Notes: generated from the sequence alone by a model not told the origin. Shown: positions 1 through 9,207, counted from the stretch's first letter. The stretch: 15,739 nucleotides of DNA from an uncultured Treponema sp. (GCA_937885175.1 CAKZZO010000051.1:1-15739); one strand, 5' to 3'. Made by a program: numbers and translations.

Positions 1-108
1 ACACGCTGCAACGGTAGCCTTTTTGCTGCACATACATTTCATTTGTCCAGCCGATATTCAAGTACGATATCTATAATGCGTTTGCCCTGATACAGCCAGT
101 CACTTGAA

Positions 109-137
109 TTGCTGTAAACAAAATTACGTGGTATACT
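109..137 (+). promoter_or_regulatory. Promoter of the alpha-2-macroglobulin lipoprotein gene
   Basis: A -35 element TTGCTG (109-114), a 17-base spacer and TATACT (132-137) preceded by TG one base upstream form a sigma70-type promoter with an extended -10. The predicted transcript would start near 144, about 23 bases before the ATG at 167. This placement rules out the upstream in-frame TTG at 104 as the translation start. The first 100 bases of the window hold no gene that can be supported. Confidence 0.6.
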
Positions 138-166
138 GGCTTATCTTATTTTCCAAGAGGAATGGT

Positions 167-3100
167 ATGAAACGATTTTGTGCGGCTTTACTTGCATTGT
201 GTGCCTTGATGACATTTTCCTGTAAAAAAGAAAAGGCTGGTGGAAAAGGGGAAGAAAATCTTTTACCTTTGCCTGTCGCCATCGGCGCAACGGAGGAGCG
301 AACCTTTGATCCTGGCAATTTCTTTACGCCAGACTACACACCCTATGAGCCGGAACCTGAGCAGGGCGCGGGAAAAGTGCATCTTTCCGCACCAAAATCA
401 AAAGGTGAAAAAATCGTAAGCATTGTTCCAGGCTTGCGGAAACTTTCTGACTACCTTACTGCATACAAGAACAAGCGGACGGAATATGAACTGCCCCAAA
501 TCAAAAGGCTTCCTGACGCTGCTTCTGAGACCACGGCAAAGTCAAAAAAGTCAGACCTGCCCTTTACTGTTGCTGACTGGGGGCCGCAGGATGCCATTCC
601 AGCAGAAGTGCATTATCCTTCATTTTATGTGCTTTTTTCTGAGCCGGTTGTTTCCCTTACGGCGGTGGGAAGCCAGCGGGACGGAAGCGAGTTTTTTTCT
701 GTAGAGCCGGCGGTAAAGGGGGAATTCCACTGGAAGGGAACAAGCCTTTTGACTTTTGACTGCAAGGAAAACGTAAATCCTCAGCAGGTCTATCGCATCA
801 GGGTATCCGACAAGGTGACATCCCTGAATGGAAAACAACTGACAGGCGAGACGGTCTTTTCCACCAAAGCCGCCCCCCTTGCAGTCATCTGGAATGCGGC
901 GGGCTACAGCAAGAATAAATGGGTGGATTCAAACGAAGTGCCGCCGGAATGTGCCCAGGAAGTGCGCGTTCAGTTCAACTATCCCGTACAGGCAGAAAGC
1001 CTGAAGAACATTTCTTCTATTATTTTTTCTGATTTAGAAAACGGTGAAAATCAGGGAAAGCCCGTGGCCTTTGACGTAAAGCAGGAGCTGATTGACACGG
1101 TAACCTATACCTGGAAGGAAAAAACACCCTTTGACACCTACGTAACGCTGCGGGTGACGCAAAAGACTGGCGATGAAGCCTACTCTACAAAAGTCCAGTT
1201 CCATACGCTGAGTCCTTTTCAGTATCAATATGACAGCGATGGCTGGACTCATGGCAAATACACCAATCCCCGCAACATTGAGTTTTCCCATCCTGTGGAC
1301 AAAGCATCTGCCCTTGCCGCTGTGACTGCAAAAACGAAAAGCGGCAAAAGCCTTTCCGTCAGCAAGGATAATCTGGAGGTAGAGGGAACAAGACTGGTGG
1401 TGTACGGACTGCCTGTTGACTTTCATTCTACCTACACCATTTTCATTTCTGATAAACTCAAGGACATGTACGGAAGAAAACTCACGCTTTCTGGCGGCGA
1501 GCCGATTGAGATTTCTGTGGAAGTGCCTGGACCTGAAAGTGCGGCTCGCTTTATTGACAGCGGCGTAAAAATGCTTGAAAAGCAGTTCCCCCATCGTTTG
1601 GTCTTTGAATACCAGAACATTGATGAGGGCGCCTATCTTGTGGAAAAGACGGACATTCCCTATGACGGGGAAAACTGGAGCACAAGGCTGGAAAAAGTGG
1701 TCTACAGTGATGAAAATGCTACCCTGCGTCACACGCTTTCCCTTACGCCCCGCGACCAGCGTCTTTTTGAAGTGGTGGATTTTGACCGCCTTTTGACTGA
1801 CGGCACGGGTTGGATTGATTTTAAGGCGGCAGTAAAGCTTCCCAAAAAGCCGACAAAATGGAGTCCTGAGCCCTATTACTGGACGACTAATAAAATGACC
1901 GTGCAGGTGACGGACTTGGGTGTGACGGTTCGCTACGGCATGAACAAGGTGGTGGCATTGGTAAGCCGTCTTTCTGACGGAAAGCCTGTTGAAGGAGCGG
2001 TTGTCTATGCTTCAAAAGACCGAAAGTCTCCTGTTGACGAGATAAAAAAAGATGCTCCTTCCGCAATTACGGATGAAAACGGCATGGCGGTCATCAATCT
2101 TGCATCAGACGATGTATCCAAGGTGCTGACCGATGAATACTGGAATGTGCCTGCCATCATTGCTGAAAAAGACGGCGACAAGGTACTCTTCCGCCCTGAA
2201 AATCATTATCCCTGGCGAAGCGGCATTTATTCCTATGAAAGTGCCCCCAGCAAGATTAGTGCAAAAGCCCGCATCTTTATGTTCAGCGACCGTGGACTGT
2301 ATAAGCCGGGGGAGAGCCTCTCCTTCCGTGGCATTGACCGTGACCAGATTCTTGGTTCATTTCTTCCCTATCAGGGGGCATATACGGTGACCCTGCAGGA
2401 AGACGGCTGGCGGAATGCAAAGGTCTTTGGCAAGGTGGAAGGAAAGACAAGCGAGAGCGGCGGATTCTACGGCTCCTTTGCCATTCCCGATGACATTGAG
2501 CCGGGCATGTATCTGCTCAGGTATCAGCGGGCGGACGGAAAAAAAGAAGATGTCTATGTCAATGTTGCCTACTTTGAACGGCTAAAATTCCAGACCGCAC
2601 TTTCCATGCCCAAAACGCCAGTGATTGCAGGAGAAAAAGTGCAGGCTGCCTTGAGTGCATCCTATCTTGCTGGCGGTACCCTTGCTTCTGCGGCTTACGA
2701 GTCAAATTGGTTTAGGGAACCATGGTATTTTACCAGCAGTGAGCCTGAATTCAGTCACTACACTTTTGGTCCTGTCAATACGACGGAAAACCGCAATCAT
2801 ATTTCTGACGCTTCTGGTACACTGGATGCAAACGGCGAGGCTGTCCTTTCCTGCGATACACGGGGAAACAGCATTAAGGGCGTTCCCTACCGCTACCGAC
2901 TGTCTGCGGAAGTAACTGATGTGTCAAATCAATTGGTGGCGGCAAGCGGAACGGCACTGGTACATCCTGCAAGTTATTACATTGGACTTTCAAAGCCCGC
3001 TACTTCTGGTGCATTTGCCCGCAAGGGTGAAAAACTGACCTTTGCCTACAAACTTGCCACCCCCGACGGAAAGGCCGTTGTTACGGATAAGACGGCTCAG

Positions 3101-6100
3101 ATTCTGACTGGCGGCGGAAAGAAGGCAAAAGTCACCCTTACTCGGGAAGAATGGAATCTTGTGCAGCAGCAGGGTATCAGCGACATCTATAGCCGTTATG
3201 AAAAGACTGACATTCAGGAAAGCGAACAGACAGTGGTGCTTGGAGCCGATGGAAAAATCACCGTTACGCCTCAGGAACCGGGTTCCCACAAAATCCAAGT
3301 GGCATCTACGGACAGTGCGGGGCGGGATGTGATTACTGAATACGAATTTTTTGTAACGGGAAGCGGACAGGTTTCCTGGTATCAGGATGATGCGACTGAA
3401 CTGCGCCTTACTCCAGACAAAAATCAGTATAATCCCGGAGAAACGGCACACCTTTTGCTGGAAAGCACTTTGCCCGAAGGTAATTATCTGATTACGGTGG
3501 AGCGGGAAGGTATCTTTACGGAGGAAGTGCGTCATTTGGACGGCTCCATTCACGTGCTGGACATTCCCGTTGCCCGCAATTATGTGCCGGTCTTCTATGT
3601 GTCGGTGTCATCATACTCTGTGCGGCAGGGTAAGCCTCATCACAAGTATGGCGAAGTTGATTTGGATAAGCCCAAGGGCTATTATGGCGCGGCAACAGTC
3701 TTTGTAAATCCCAGGGTAAAATCATTCAGCGTACAGGTGAAAACGCCCAAGCCTTCGTATCGGCCGGGAGAAGAAGCAGAAGTGACATTAGTGGCGACTA
3801 AGGGTGGAAAGCCCCTTGCCAATGCGGAACTGACTTTGCTTGCCGTAGACCGTGGCGTTCTTGATTTGATTGACTATCATGTGCCAGACCCCATTGCTTT
3901 CTTCTACAACAATGCTAATTTCCCCTTGCAGGTCAGGGGTGGCGATTCCCGTGAATATCTGATGGATCCCGTTACCTATGAGGTAAAGAATCTTAAGGGT
4001 GGTGACTCAGGTGACGACGAAAAGATGGAGGAGCGCAAGGACTTTAATCCTACGGCAGTCTTTGAGCCCATGCTTAAAACTGATTCCGATGGAAAGGTGA
4101 CGGTGCGCTTTACCTTGCCTGACACGCTTACAACCTACCGCATTACCGCTTTTGGCGTGCATGGAGAACTGCTTGCCCTGCAGGAAGATGAAATTGCGGT
4201 GCAGAATCCGATTAACGTGCAGCAGGTGCTTCCGAGAGCCTTGCGGGAACGTGATACGGCGGAACTTGGTCTTTTGCTGACCAATCTGGACGGTCTTGCG
4301 CATGAGGTGCGTGTTTCCCTTGGTCTGCGTGATTACGACAAGGCTGCCGCTGAGGCAGAAAATGGTCTTTCTGCTGGAGAGGGAAAGGCTTTTGTGGATG
4401 GACTTTCTCAGCACACGATTACCATTCCCAGCGGTGCAAGTACCTCTGTCTACTTTGATTTGGCGGCACAAAAGGCGGGGCTGGTGACGCTGGAGTTTAC
4501 CGTTACCAGTGATGTGCTGAATGAAAAACTGGTAACGCCGCTCCTTATAGAAAAGCCCTATCTCTTTGAGACGGTCACAACGACGGGGCAGATTGACGCA
4601 GATGAAGGCGAAAGTTCCGAGCGTATTGCCATTCCCTCTTGGGCGGAAGACTTACAGGGCGGCGTGACTGTAACGCTGGACGCCACGCGGCTTGGTTTGC
4701 TTGGCGGGGCAGTGCAGTATCTCTTTGACTATCCCTATGGCTGTATGGAGCAGCAGTCGGCAAAAGTGCTGCCATTGGTTATTTTTGGCGATTATATTGA
4801 TACTTTCGGACTGGAAAACCAGGTGACCAATGTGCACAAATGCCTTGTGTCATATTTTAAGGACTGGAAAAAAGCACAGCATGGAGACGGCGGATTCGGC
4901 TACTGGCCGACTTCTTCCTACAGCGATATGTTTGTTTCGCTGCGGATTTCTCATCTCTATGCCCTTGCCTTGCAACGAGGTTACTCAAAACGCGAACTTG
5001 CCATTGACGGCGAAAAGCTCCTTGCCTATGTCACGGAAAGAATGAATGACAGCCACTACAAGATGAGCGACTACCTCCGCGCCTACGGTCTCTATGTGCT
5101 GGCATTGCAGGGCGGGGATGTGACAGACGCAAAACTGCTTCCTCTGGTTGAAAAAGATGGACAGGACATAGCCGTGCTTGCCCTTGCAGGCTTGGCTTCT
5201 GAGGCTAAAGATGGCGCGTCTGGCTCTACAGCCCTTGCCGCGGCAGAAAAAATCCGTCGCTACATGCGTCCCACAGCCCGTGGCGTAGATATTACTAATC
5301 CGACTGCTCCTCATCATGCCTTTGCCTATTATGGGGATGAGGCGGAAAATCTTGCCCTTACCCTGCAACTCTTTACGCTGCTGGACAAGGATGATGAGAT
5401 GAATACCCGTCTTATCTGGTCGCTTTTGCAGAATCAGCGGGCGGGCTACTGGAAAAACACGGCGACTACAGCCCGCGTACTTAGCGCAATCTATACGGTC
5501 ATTACAAGCAAGAACTTGGATACGATGAACCTGACGGCAAGTGCCTTGCTGGGCGGTGAGGAAATGGCAAAAGGTCACTTTAAGGGAGTGGCGGCAAAAC
5601 CCCTTACCATAACGCTTCCCTTTGCGGGAGATATGCTCAAAAAACAGCCTAAGGATGCAGAAATTCCCCTGCGCGTTACGAAAAAAGGAAAGGGTGCGCT
5701 CTATTATACGACAAGCATGCGCTATGCCCTTCCTCAGGAAGACGAAAATGCACGGGATGAAGGTTTGGGACTGGACATGCGCTTGTATGACAATGCGACA
5801 GGTGAAGAAATCAAGGTGACAGGCGAAAGCCCCTTGGTGGAACTGGAAAGCGGAAAAACCTACAAGGTGACGATTACACTTTCTTCTGCCTATGACCGCG
5901 ACTTTATTGCCCTGCGTGCTCCCGTGCCCAGTGGTGCCGAAATTTTGGACGCAACCTTTGTGACCAGTCCTGACGGGGCAGGGGCGGCTAGCGGTCGTGG
6001 CTCCTACAGCAAGGATTACGATGAGGAGGCGGGCTGGTATTACGGCGGCTCCCATTACATGAGCAATCAGGCAATCTACAACGGAGAAATTCAGTTTTTC

Positions 6101-6253
6101 TGGGATTCCTTTGGCAAGGGAAAGACAAGCGCGGAGTTTAAATTCCGTGCCGTGCGCCGAGGCGTGTATCCAACGCCGCCGGCCAATGCGGAGTGCATGT
6201 ATGAGCCTGAGGTGTTTGGTCGTACTGCTGGCCTGCTCTATACCATAAAATAA
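167..6253 (+). CDS. Alpha-2-macroglobulin family lipoprotein (bacterial A2M, YfhM-like)
   Basis: A 2028-residue surface or periplasmic protein of the bacterial alpha-2-macroglobulin family, which traps proteases through a reactive thioester. The start is the ATG at 167, after AAGAGG; an in-frame TTG at 104 lies within the promoter. Residues 1-19 form a lipoprotein signal (MKRF, hydrophobic core, ending TFSC) with Cys19 as the likely lipidated residue. A long N-terminal half is rich in beta-strand domains. The MG2-type signature DRGLYKPGE lies near residues 708-716. A charged low-complexity stretch with GGDSGDDEKMEE near 1265-1285 sits where the bait region belongs. The A2M core (FNPTAVFEPMLKTDSDGKV) follows near 1290. 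The thioester motif GCMEQ has its Cys at residue 1526. The GGFGYWP signature of the alpha-toroid thioester domain follows. It is longer than E. coli YfhM (about 1650 residues), and no pbpC-type penicillin-binding gene lies next to it here. The targets are unknown. Confidence 0.92.
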   Translation: MKRFCAALLALCALMTFSCKKEKAGGKGEENLLPLPVAIGATEERTFDPGNFFTPDYTPYEPEPEQGAGKVHLSAPKSKGEKIVSIVPGLRKLSDYLTAYKNKRTEYELPQIKRLPDAASETTAKSKKSDLPFTVADWGPQDAIPAEVHYPSFYVLFSEPVVSLTAVGSQRDGSEFFSVEPAVKGEFHWKGTSLLTFDCKENVNPQQVYRIRVSDKVTSLNGKQLTGETVFSTKAAPLAVIWNAAGYSKNKWVDSNEVPPECAQEVRVQFNYPVQAESLKNISSIIFSDLENGENQGKPVAFDVKQELIDTVTYTWKEKTPFDTYVTLRVTQKTGDEAYSTKVQFHTLSPFQYQYDSDGWTHGKYTNPRNIEFSHPVDKASALAAVTAKTKSGKSLSVSKDNLEVEGTRLVVYGLPVDFHSTYTIFISDKLKDMYGRKLTLSGGEPIEISVEVPGPESAARFIDSGVKMLEKQFPHRLVFEYQNIDEGAYLVEKTDIPYDGENWSTRLEKVVYSDENATLRHTLSLTPRDQRLFEVVDFDRLLTDGTGWIDFKAAVKLPKKPTKWSPEPYYWTTNKMTVQVTDLGVTVRYGMNKVVALVSRLSDGKPVEGAVVYASKDRKSPVDEIKKDAPSAITDENGMAVINLASDDVSKVLTDEYWNVPAIIAEKDGDKVLFRPENHYPWRSGIYSYESAPSKISAKARIFMFSDRGLYKPGESLSFRGIDRDQILGSFLPYQGAYTVTLQEDGWRNAKVFGKVEGKTSESGGFYGSFAIPDDIEPGMYLLRYQRADGKKEDVYVNVAYFERLKFQTALSMPKTPVIAGEKVQAALSASYLAGGTLASAAYESNWFREPWYFTSSEPEFSHYTFGPVNTTENRNHISDASGTLDANGEAVLSCDTRGNSIKGVPYRYRLSAEVTDVSNQLVAASGTALVHPASYYIGLSKPATSGAFARKGEKLTFAYKLATPDGKAVVTDKTAQILTGGGKKAKVTLTREEWNLVQQQGISDIYSRYEKTDIQESEQTVVLGADGKITVTPQEPGSHKIQVASTDSAGRDVITEYEFFVTGSGQVSWYQDDATELRLTPDKNQYNPGETAHLLLESTLPEGNYLITVEREGIFTEEVRHLDGSIHVLDIPVARNYVPVFYVSVSSYSVRQGKPHHKYGEVDLDKPKGYYGAATVFVNPRVKSFSVQVKTPKPSYRPGEEAEVTLVATKGGKPLANAELTLLAVDRGVLDLIDYHVPDPIAFFYNNANFPLQVRGGDSREYLMDPVTYEVKNLKGGDSGDDEKMEERKDFNPTAVFEPMLKTDSDGKVTVRFTLPDTLTTYRITAFGVHGELLALQEDEIAVQNPINVQQVLPRALRERDTAELGLLLTNLDGLAHEVRVSLGLRDYDKAAAEAENGLSAGEGKAFVDGLSQHTITIPSGASTSVYFDLAAQKAGLVTLEFTVTSDVLNEKLVTPLLIEKPYLFETVTTTGQIDADEGESSERIAIPSWAEDLQGGVTVTLDATRLGLLGGAVQYLFDYPYGCMEQQSAKVLPLVIFGDYIDTFGLENQVTNVHKCLVSYFKDWKKAQHGDGGFGYWPTSSYSDMFVSLRISHLYALALQRGYSKRELAIDGEKLLAYVTERMNDSHYKMSDYLRAYGLYVLALQGGDVTDAKLLPLVEKDGQDIAVLALAGLASEAKDGASGSTALAAAEKIRRYMRPTARGVDITNPTAPHHAFAYYGDEAENLALTLQLFTLLDKDDEMNTRLIWSLLQNQRAGYWKNTATTARVLSAIYTVITSKNLDTMNLTASALLGGEEMAKGHFKGVAAKPLTITLPFAGDMLKKQPKDAEIPLRVTKKGKGALYYTTSMRYALPQEDENARDEGLGLDMRLYDNATGEEIKVTGESPLVELESGKTYKVTITLSSAYDRDFIALRAPVPSGAEILDATFVTSPDGAGAASGRGSYSKDYDEEAGWYYGGSHYMSNQAIYNGEIQFFWDSFGKGKTSAEFKFRAVRRGVYPTPPANAECMYEPEVFGRTAGLLYTIK

Positions 6254-6275
6254 AGGTGGCGGCTGTGCTTGCGGG

Positions 6276-7151
6276 TCAGCAGAGGTCTTTGAGCGTCTGC
6301 AAGAAGATTTCACCGGCCCGCGTAAACTGTTGGGCACGCCGCCAGACCACATACATGTTCGTCGTGAGTTCTGGCATGAGGGGCTTAAAGCAGAGGGGGG
6401 AGTCTGCACTGGTGTCTACCAGTCCGTCAAAGGTGAGCAGATAGCCCACCCCCTCCCTGGTAAGTACGCTTCCGTTGTAGGTCAAGTCCAGCGTGGCAAC
6501 GACGTTCAGATGAACCGTGTCATCGCCAAACCATTTGGGTAAGTCCGCCGCCAAAGCCTGCCTGGAAACCATGAGGGGCTTATCCACAAGGTCAGCCGGC
6601 TCAATAAAATCCCGCTCGGCAAGTTCTGCATCCCGACGCATCACTACGCCCCAGCGGTCAACGGCATGAACAGTGAGGGAATTGTATTTTTCCACGTCAA
6701 CATTTTCTACGATTACCGCAAAGTCAAAAAGACCCTTATCCAGTTTTTCAAGGACGCGCTCACTGTCTCCTGCATACAGGTGATAGCGGATTCGGGGGTG
6801 TCTTTTTTTGAGGTGCAGAATGCATTTTGCAAGGAAAGAAATGTTGCGGCTTTCTGCACAGGCAATGGCAATGTCACCAGAGATTTCATCGTCTTTGAGA
6901 GATTTAAAATCCTGCAGGGTTTTGTCCGCCATGGAAAGAATGTCTTCCGCCCGTTCCCGCAAAAGTTCTCCCGCCGGAGTGAGGCGGATGGCGTAATTGG
7001 TGCGCTCAAATAGTTTTTCCTCCAGTTCATATTCCAAATCCTTGATTTGCCGACTCATGGTAGGCTGGGTAACATTGAGGTTTTCCGCCGCCTTGGTGAT
7101 GTTTCCCAGTCGGGCGGCTTCAAGAAAGTATTTTAGTACGCGAAGTTCCAT
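6276..7151 (-). CDS. LysR-family transcriptional regulator
   Basis: A 291-residue DNA-binding regulator of usual LTTR length. Residues 1-60 form the classic winged helix-turn-helix (MELRVLKYFLEAARLGNITK, then AAENLNVTQPTMSRQIKDLE). Residues 90-290 form the type 2 periplasmic-binding-protein-like effector domain (DISGDIAIACAES as its first strand). The ATG at 7151 is preceded by AGGA on the minus strand at 7160-7163 with an 8-base gap. The gene converges on the alpha-2-macroglobulin gene with only 22 bases between stop codons, and diverges from the STAS-kinase gene, its most likely regulatory target besides itself. The effector cannot be named from the sequence. Confidence 0.93.
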   Translation of the reverse strand: MELRVLKYFLEAARLGNITKAAENLNVTQPTMSRQIKDLEYELEEKLFERTNYAIRLTPAGELLRERAEDILSMADKTLQDFKSLKDDEISGDIAIACAESRNISFLAKCILHLKKRHPRIRYHLYAGDSERVLEKLDKGLFDFAVIVENVDVEKYNSLTVHAVDRWGVVMRRDAELAERDFIEPADLVDKPLMVSRQALAADLPKWFGDDTVHLNVVATLDLTYNGSVLTREGVGYLLTFDGLVDTSADSPLCFKPLMPELTTNMYVVWRRAQQFTRAGEIFLQTLKDLC

Positions 7152-7201
7152 GGGCTTTTTCCTTTATGCATACTATACTATGTATCTTCCTTTTTTTCCA
7201 T

Positions 7202-7217
7202 ATATGAACATATGAAC
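7202..7217. promoter_or_regulatory. Tandem ATATGAAC octamers in the divergent intergenic region
   Basis: Two perfect adjacent copies of ATATGAAC (7202-7209 and 7210-7217) lie between the LysR gene and the divergent STAS-kinase gene, 50-65 bases upstream of the LysR start. Placement fits an operator bound by the LysR protein or another regulator, but it could be chance in an AT-rich stretch. Confidence 0.3.
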
Positions 7218-7252
7218 GTACCGCAGGCTGAGGTGATTTTTTTGTACTTGTA

Positions 7253-7282
7253 TTGCAAATTGTGGTGTATACTTGTTATAAT
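7253..7282 (+). promoter_or_regulatory. Promoter of the STAS-kinase gene
   Basis: TTGCAA (7253-7258), an 18-base spacer and a perfect TATAAT (7277-7282). Transcription would begin near 7289, giving a short leader before the ATG at 7316. It points away from the LysR gene. Confidence 0.65.
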
Positions 7283-7315
7283 TAGAAAAGTCTTTCAGCA
7301 ATAGGAGTGCAACAG

Positions 7316-8473
7316 ATGAATCATATCTTTAAATTGGTCGGAAGGGTGAATTCTGCAAATGCGGACAAACTGGGAGAAACCTTGTTTGCCGAATATAAAA
7401 AGTATGGCGAGCTGACGTTAGATGCCGACGAGTTGGAATACATTTCATCGGCAGGCCTTCGGGTGCTTTTGAAGTTGCGGAAAGAGCAGGGAAGTCTGGA
7501 GATTATAAATGTTTCTTCCGATGTAAAGGATATTTTTGACACGACTGGTTTTTCCGATTTGATGACGATAAAAAAGAAACTCCGTCAGGTTTCTGTGGAA
7601 AATTGCGAACTCATCGGCAGGGGCGGCAATGGAAGCGTCTACCGTATTTCCGATGATGACATCATCAAGGTGTACACGAGCAAAACTCCCGTAGAAAGCA
7701 TTGAAAAAGAGCGGGAACTTGCAAGGAGTGCCTTTGTTGCTGGAGTTCCCACAGCCATTCCCTACGATGTGGTTAAGGTGGGTGAAAACTATGGAATCAT
7801 ATTTGAAATGATAAAGGCTGATGTCATTGCAAGAAAATTCATGAACGCGCCAGAGCATTTTGATGAATATGCAGAAAAGTATGCCGCACTGTTTAAACAA
7901 ATCCACGGTGTAAAACTTGCGGGAAAAGGACTTCCGTCAACAAGTCAGATTTATCTTTCCTATCTTGACCAGCTGGGTGACTGGTATTCGGAGGAAGAAC
8001 TAAAACGCCTGAGATGGTTCATTCAGCAGATTCCCGAAAAAGAAACCATGGTGCATGGAGATTTTCACACAAATAATGTCATGGTGCAAGGGGATGAACT
8101 TTTAATCATCGACATGGCGGAAATCAGCTACGGTAATCCTATTTTTGACCTTGCGTCTTCCTATTTTGTTCACATGGTAACCCCCAGACAGTATCCTGAC
8201 CGTGTAATGAGGTATCTGAATGTCACTCCAGAAGTTGCCATGAAACTGTGGAATGTAATTATGGAGCATTATTTTGCTACAAAGAATCAGGAAACTATCA
8301 GCGAATATAACAAGATAATTGAAGGCTTCAGCCTTTTAAAGGCGGCCTTGATTCCTGCCATCTGGCTCAATATGCCTGACGAGCACAAGAAAAATGCCGT
8401 GGAAGCAGCGCAAAAGTATTTCTTTCCCCAGATGGAAGTGCTTCTAGAGGGCTTAAACAAGATGATAAAATAG
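7316..8473 (+). CDS. STAS domain fused to APH/choline-kinase-like phosphotransferase
   Basis: A 385-residue two-domain protein. The start is the ATG at 7316, preceded by AGGAG (7303-7307) with an 8-base gap; the in-frame GTG at 7307 overlaps that ribosome-binding site. Residues 1-88 are a STAS (anti-sigma-factor-antagonist) domain: GRVNSANADKL, then LEYISSAGLRVLL, then a DIFDTTGF ending. Ser45 aligns with the phospho-acceptor serine of RsbV/SpoIIAA. Residues 95-385 are an aminoglycoside-phosphotransferase-like kinase fold: glycine loop IGRGGNGSVYRI (100-111), Lys118 in IIKVY, catalytic loop HGDFHTNN (His247, Asp249, Asn254) and Mg-binding Asp266 in IIDMAEIS. It resembles the paralogous kinase-like family known from Fibrobacter (TIGR02172), from memory and unverified. 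The substrate is unknown; a cytoplasmic role in signalling or small-molecule phosphorylation is inferred. It ends 7 bases before the stop codon of the convergent membrane-protein gene. Confidence 0.85.
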   Translation: MNHIFKLVGRVNSANADKLGETLFAEYKKYGELTLDADELEYISSAGLRVLLKLRKEQGSLEIINVSSDVKDIFDTTGFSDLMTIKKKLRQVSVENCELIGRGGNGSVYRISDDDIIKVYTSKTPVESIEKERELARSAFVAGVPTAIPYDVVKVGENYGIIFEMIKADVIARKFMNAPEHFDEYAEKYAALFKQIHGVKLAGKGLPSTSQIYLSYLDQLGDWYSEEELKRLRWFIQQIPEKETMVHGDFHTNNVMVQGDELLIIDMAEISYGNPIFDLASSYFVHMVTPRQYPDRVMRYLNVTPEVAMKLWNVIMEHYFATKNQETISEYNKIIEGFSLLKAALIPAIWLNMPDEHKKNAVEAAQKYFFPQMEVLLEGLNKMIK

Positions 8474-8485
8474 AGTAGGACTATT
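8469..8485. terminator. Possible weak bidirectional terminator between convergent genes
   Basis: AATAG (8469-8473) and CTATT (8481-8485) can pair around a 7-base loop exactly between the stop codons of two convergent genes. The stem is only 5 bp and AU-rich, and the following U-tract is poor, so this is a weak call. Confidence 0.25.
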
Positions 8486-9050
8486 CTTCTTCCGCTTTTG
8501 CATCTTTTTCCGATATAAAGCAAGCCACAAGTCCGTAGATGATGGTAGGACGAATCCAGATTTCTATAAGCAGGTAGTCGGTGTATACGTCTTTCTGATC
8601 AAGATAGATGTCGATGTTGTAGAGTATGGCAATGGACATGTCAACGAGAAAAAGCAGCCAGAGATTGCGCTTGGAATAGGTCTGCCAGTCCTTGCGGGCA
8701 TAAAAGAAGGTGAGCATAATGAGCAAGAGCACCGAGAGTGTCAGACAGACCAGGTGGAGGGGGTAATTGACCAGCGGTGGTGCAAAGAGAATGTCACGTA
8801 GAATCACCGTGATGCCTGCGAAGACCGTAATCCAATAGTTGAAACGCTGGGTATCGAGACGCTTGAAGAAATACAGCACCATCATAGCAATACATGCGAT
8901 GTAGAATACATTGAGCACTAATTCAGGCCAAGTTTCGTGCAGTCCAAAATGGCTGACCGCATAAAGCATGGTGCCTGCCGAAAGCACTGCTGCTACAAGG
9001 GTAATTCCTATGTCAATGATTTGTGATACCTTCTTGAATCTTGTTTCCAT
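8481..9050 (-). CDS. Six-helix integral membrane protein of unknown function
   Basis: A 189-residue protein not matched to a known family. Six hydrophobic segments are visible at about residues 11-35, 41-62, 70-90, 96-118, 129-149 and 159-180, with a charged N-terminus (METRFKK) and an acidic tail (EKDAKAEEE), so it is almost certainly an inner-membrane protein. No catalytic motif stands out; acidic and basic residues inside or beside the helices (RDILFAPP, NIDIYLDQKD, IEIWIRP) are the only candidates for function. The ATG at 9050 follows GAGG on the minus strand with a 6-base gap. It lies between the two STAS-fusion genes but on the opposite strand, so it is not co-transcribed with them. Its own promoter is at 9080-9108. 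Confidence 0.85.
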   Translation of the reverse strand: METRFKKVSQIIDIGITLVAAVLSAGTMLYAVSHFGLHETWPELVLNVFYIACIAMMVLYFFKRLDTQRFNYWITVFAGITVILRDILFAPPLVNYPLHLVCLTLSVLLLIMLTFFYARKDWQTYSKRNLWLLFLVDMSIAILYNIDIYLDQKDVYTDYLLIEIWIRPTIIYGLVACFISEKDAKAEEE

Positions 9051-9079
9051 TGTATTCCTCTTTTTGATTCTTTCAGATT

Positions 9080-9108
9080 AGTATAGCACATTGAAATTGC
9101 AAATGCAA
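9080..9108 (-). promoter_or_regulatory. Promoter of the six-helix membrane protein gene
   Basis: Read on the minus strand: TTGCAT (9108-9103), a 17-base spacer, then TATACT (9085-9080), with the start codon at 9050. Element match and spacing are good. Confidence 0.6.
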
Positions 9109-9143
9109 AGAAAATTATTCTGACAAGATATTCCACATAGTAC

Positions 9144-9172
9144 TTTACAAAAGAATATCTGAATGTTATCTT
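9144..9172 (+). promoter_or_regulatory. Promoter upstream of the decayed lipoprotein gene
   Basis: TTTACA (9144-9149), a 17-base spacer and TATCTT (9167-9172). Its -10 half is weak. The methyltransferase-STAS gene at 9445 has little room for a promoter of its own, so it may now depend on this one by reading through the pseudogene. Confidence 0.4.
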
Positions 9173-9207
9173 TTTTTGCGCTTTTTTTGCATGATGGAGG
9201 GTATAGC

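Noticed and set aside
1..100. Possible minus-strand coding sequence leaving the left edge
   Set aside because: Short protein-like stretches exist in two minus frames, but no start, ribosome-binding site or family match supports a gene.
104..166. Upstream TTG extension of the alpha-2-macroglobulin gene
   Set aside because: It overlaps the predicted promoter, has no ribosome-binding site and would bury the lipoprotein signal.
1034..1732. Minus-strand open frame of 232 codons
   Set aside because: It lies wholly inside the alpha-2-macroglobulin gene on the opposite strand, with no family resemblance.
4985..6409. Long minus-strand open frame of about 474 codons opposite the alpha-2-macroglobulin gene
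   Set aside because: It is a shadow of the real gene: no recognisable domain, Cys/Arg/His-rich composition, and it overlaps the LysR gene.
7316..8473. Antibiotic resistance (aminoglycoside phosphotransferase) reading of the kinase-like domain
   Set aside because: The catalytic motifs are generic for the whole fold, and the STAS fusion points to another role.
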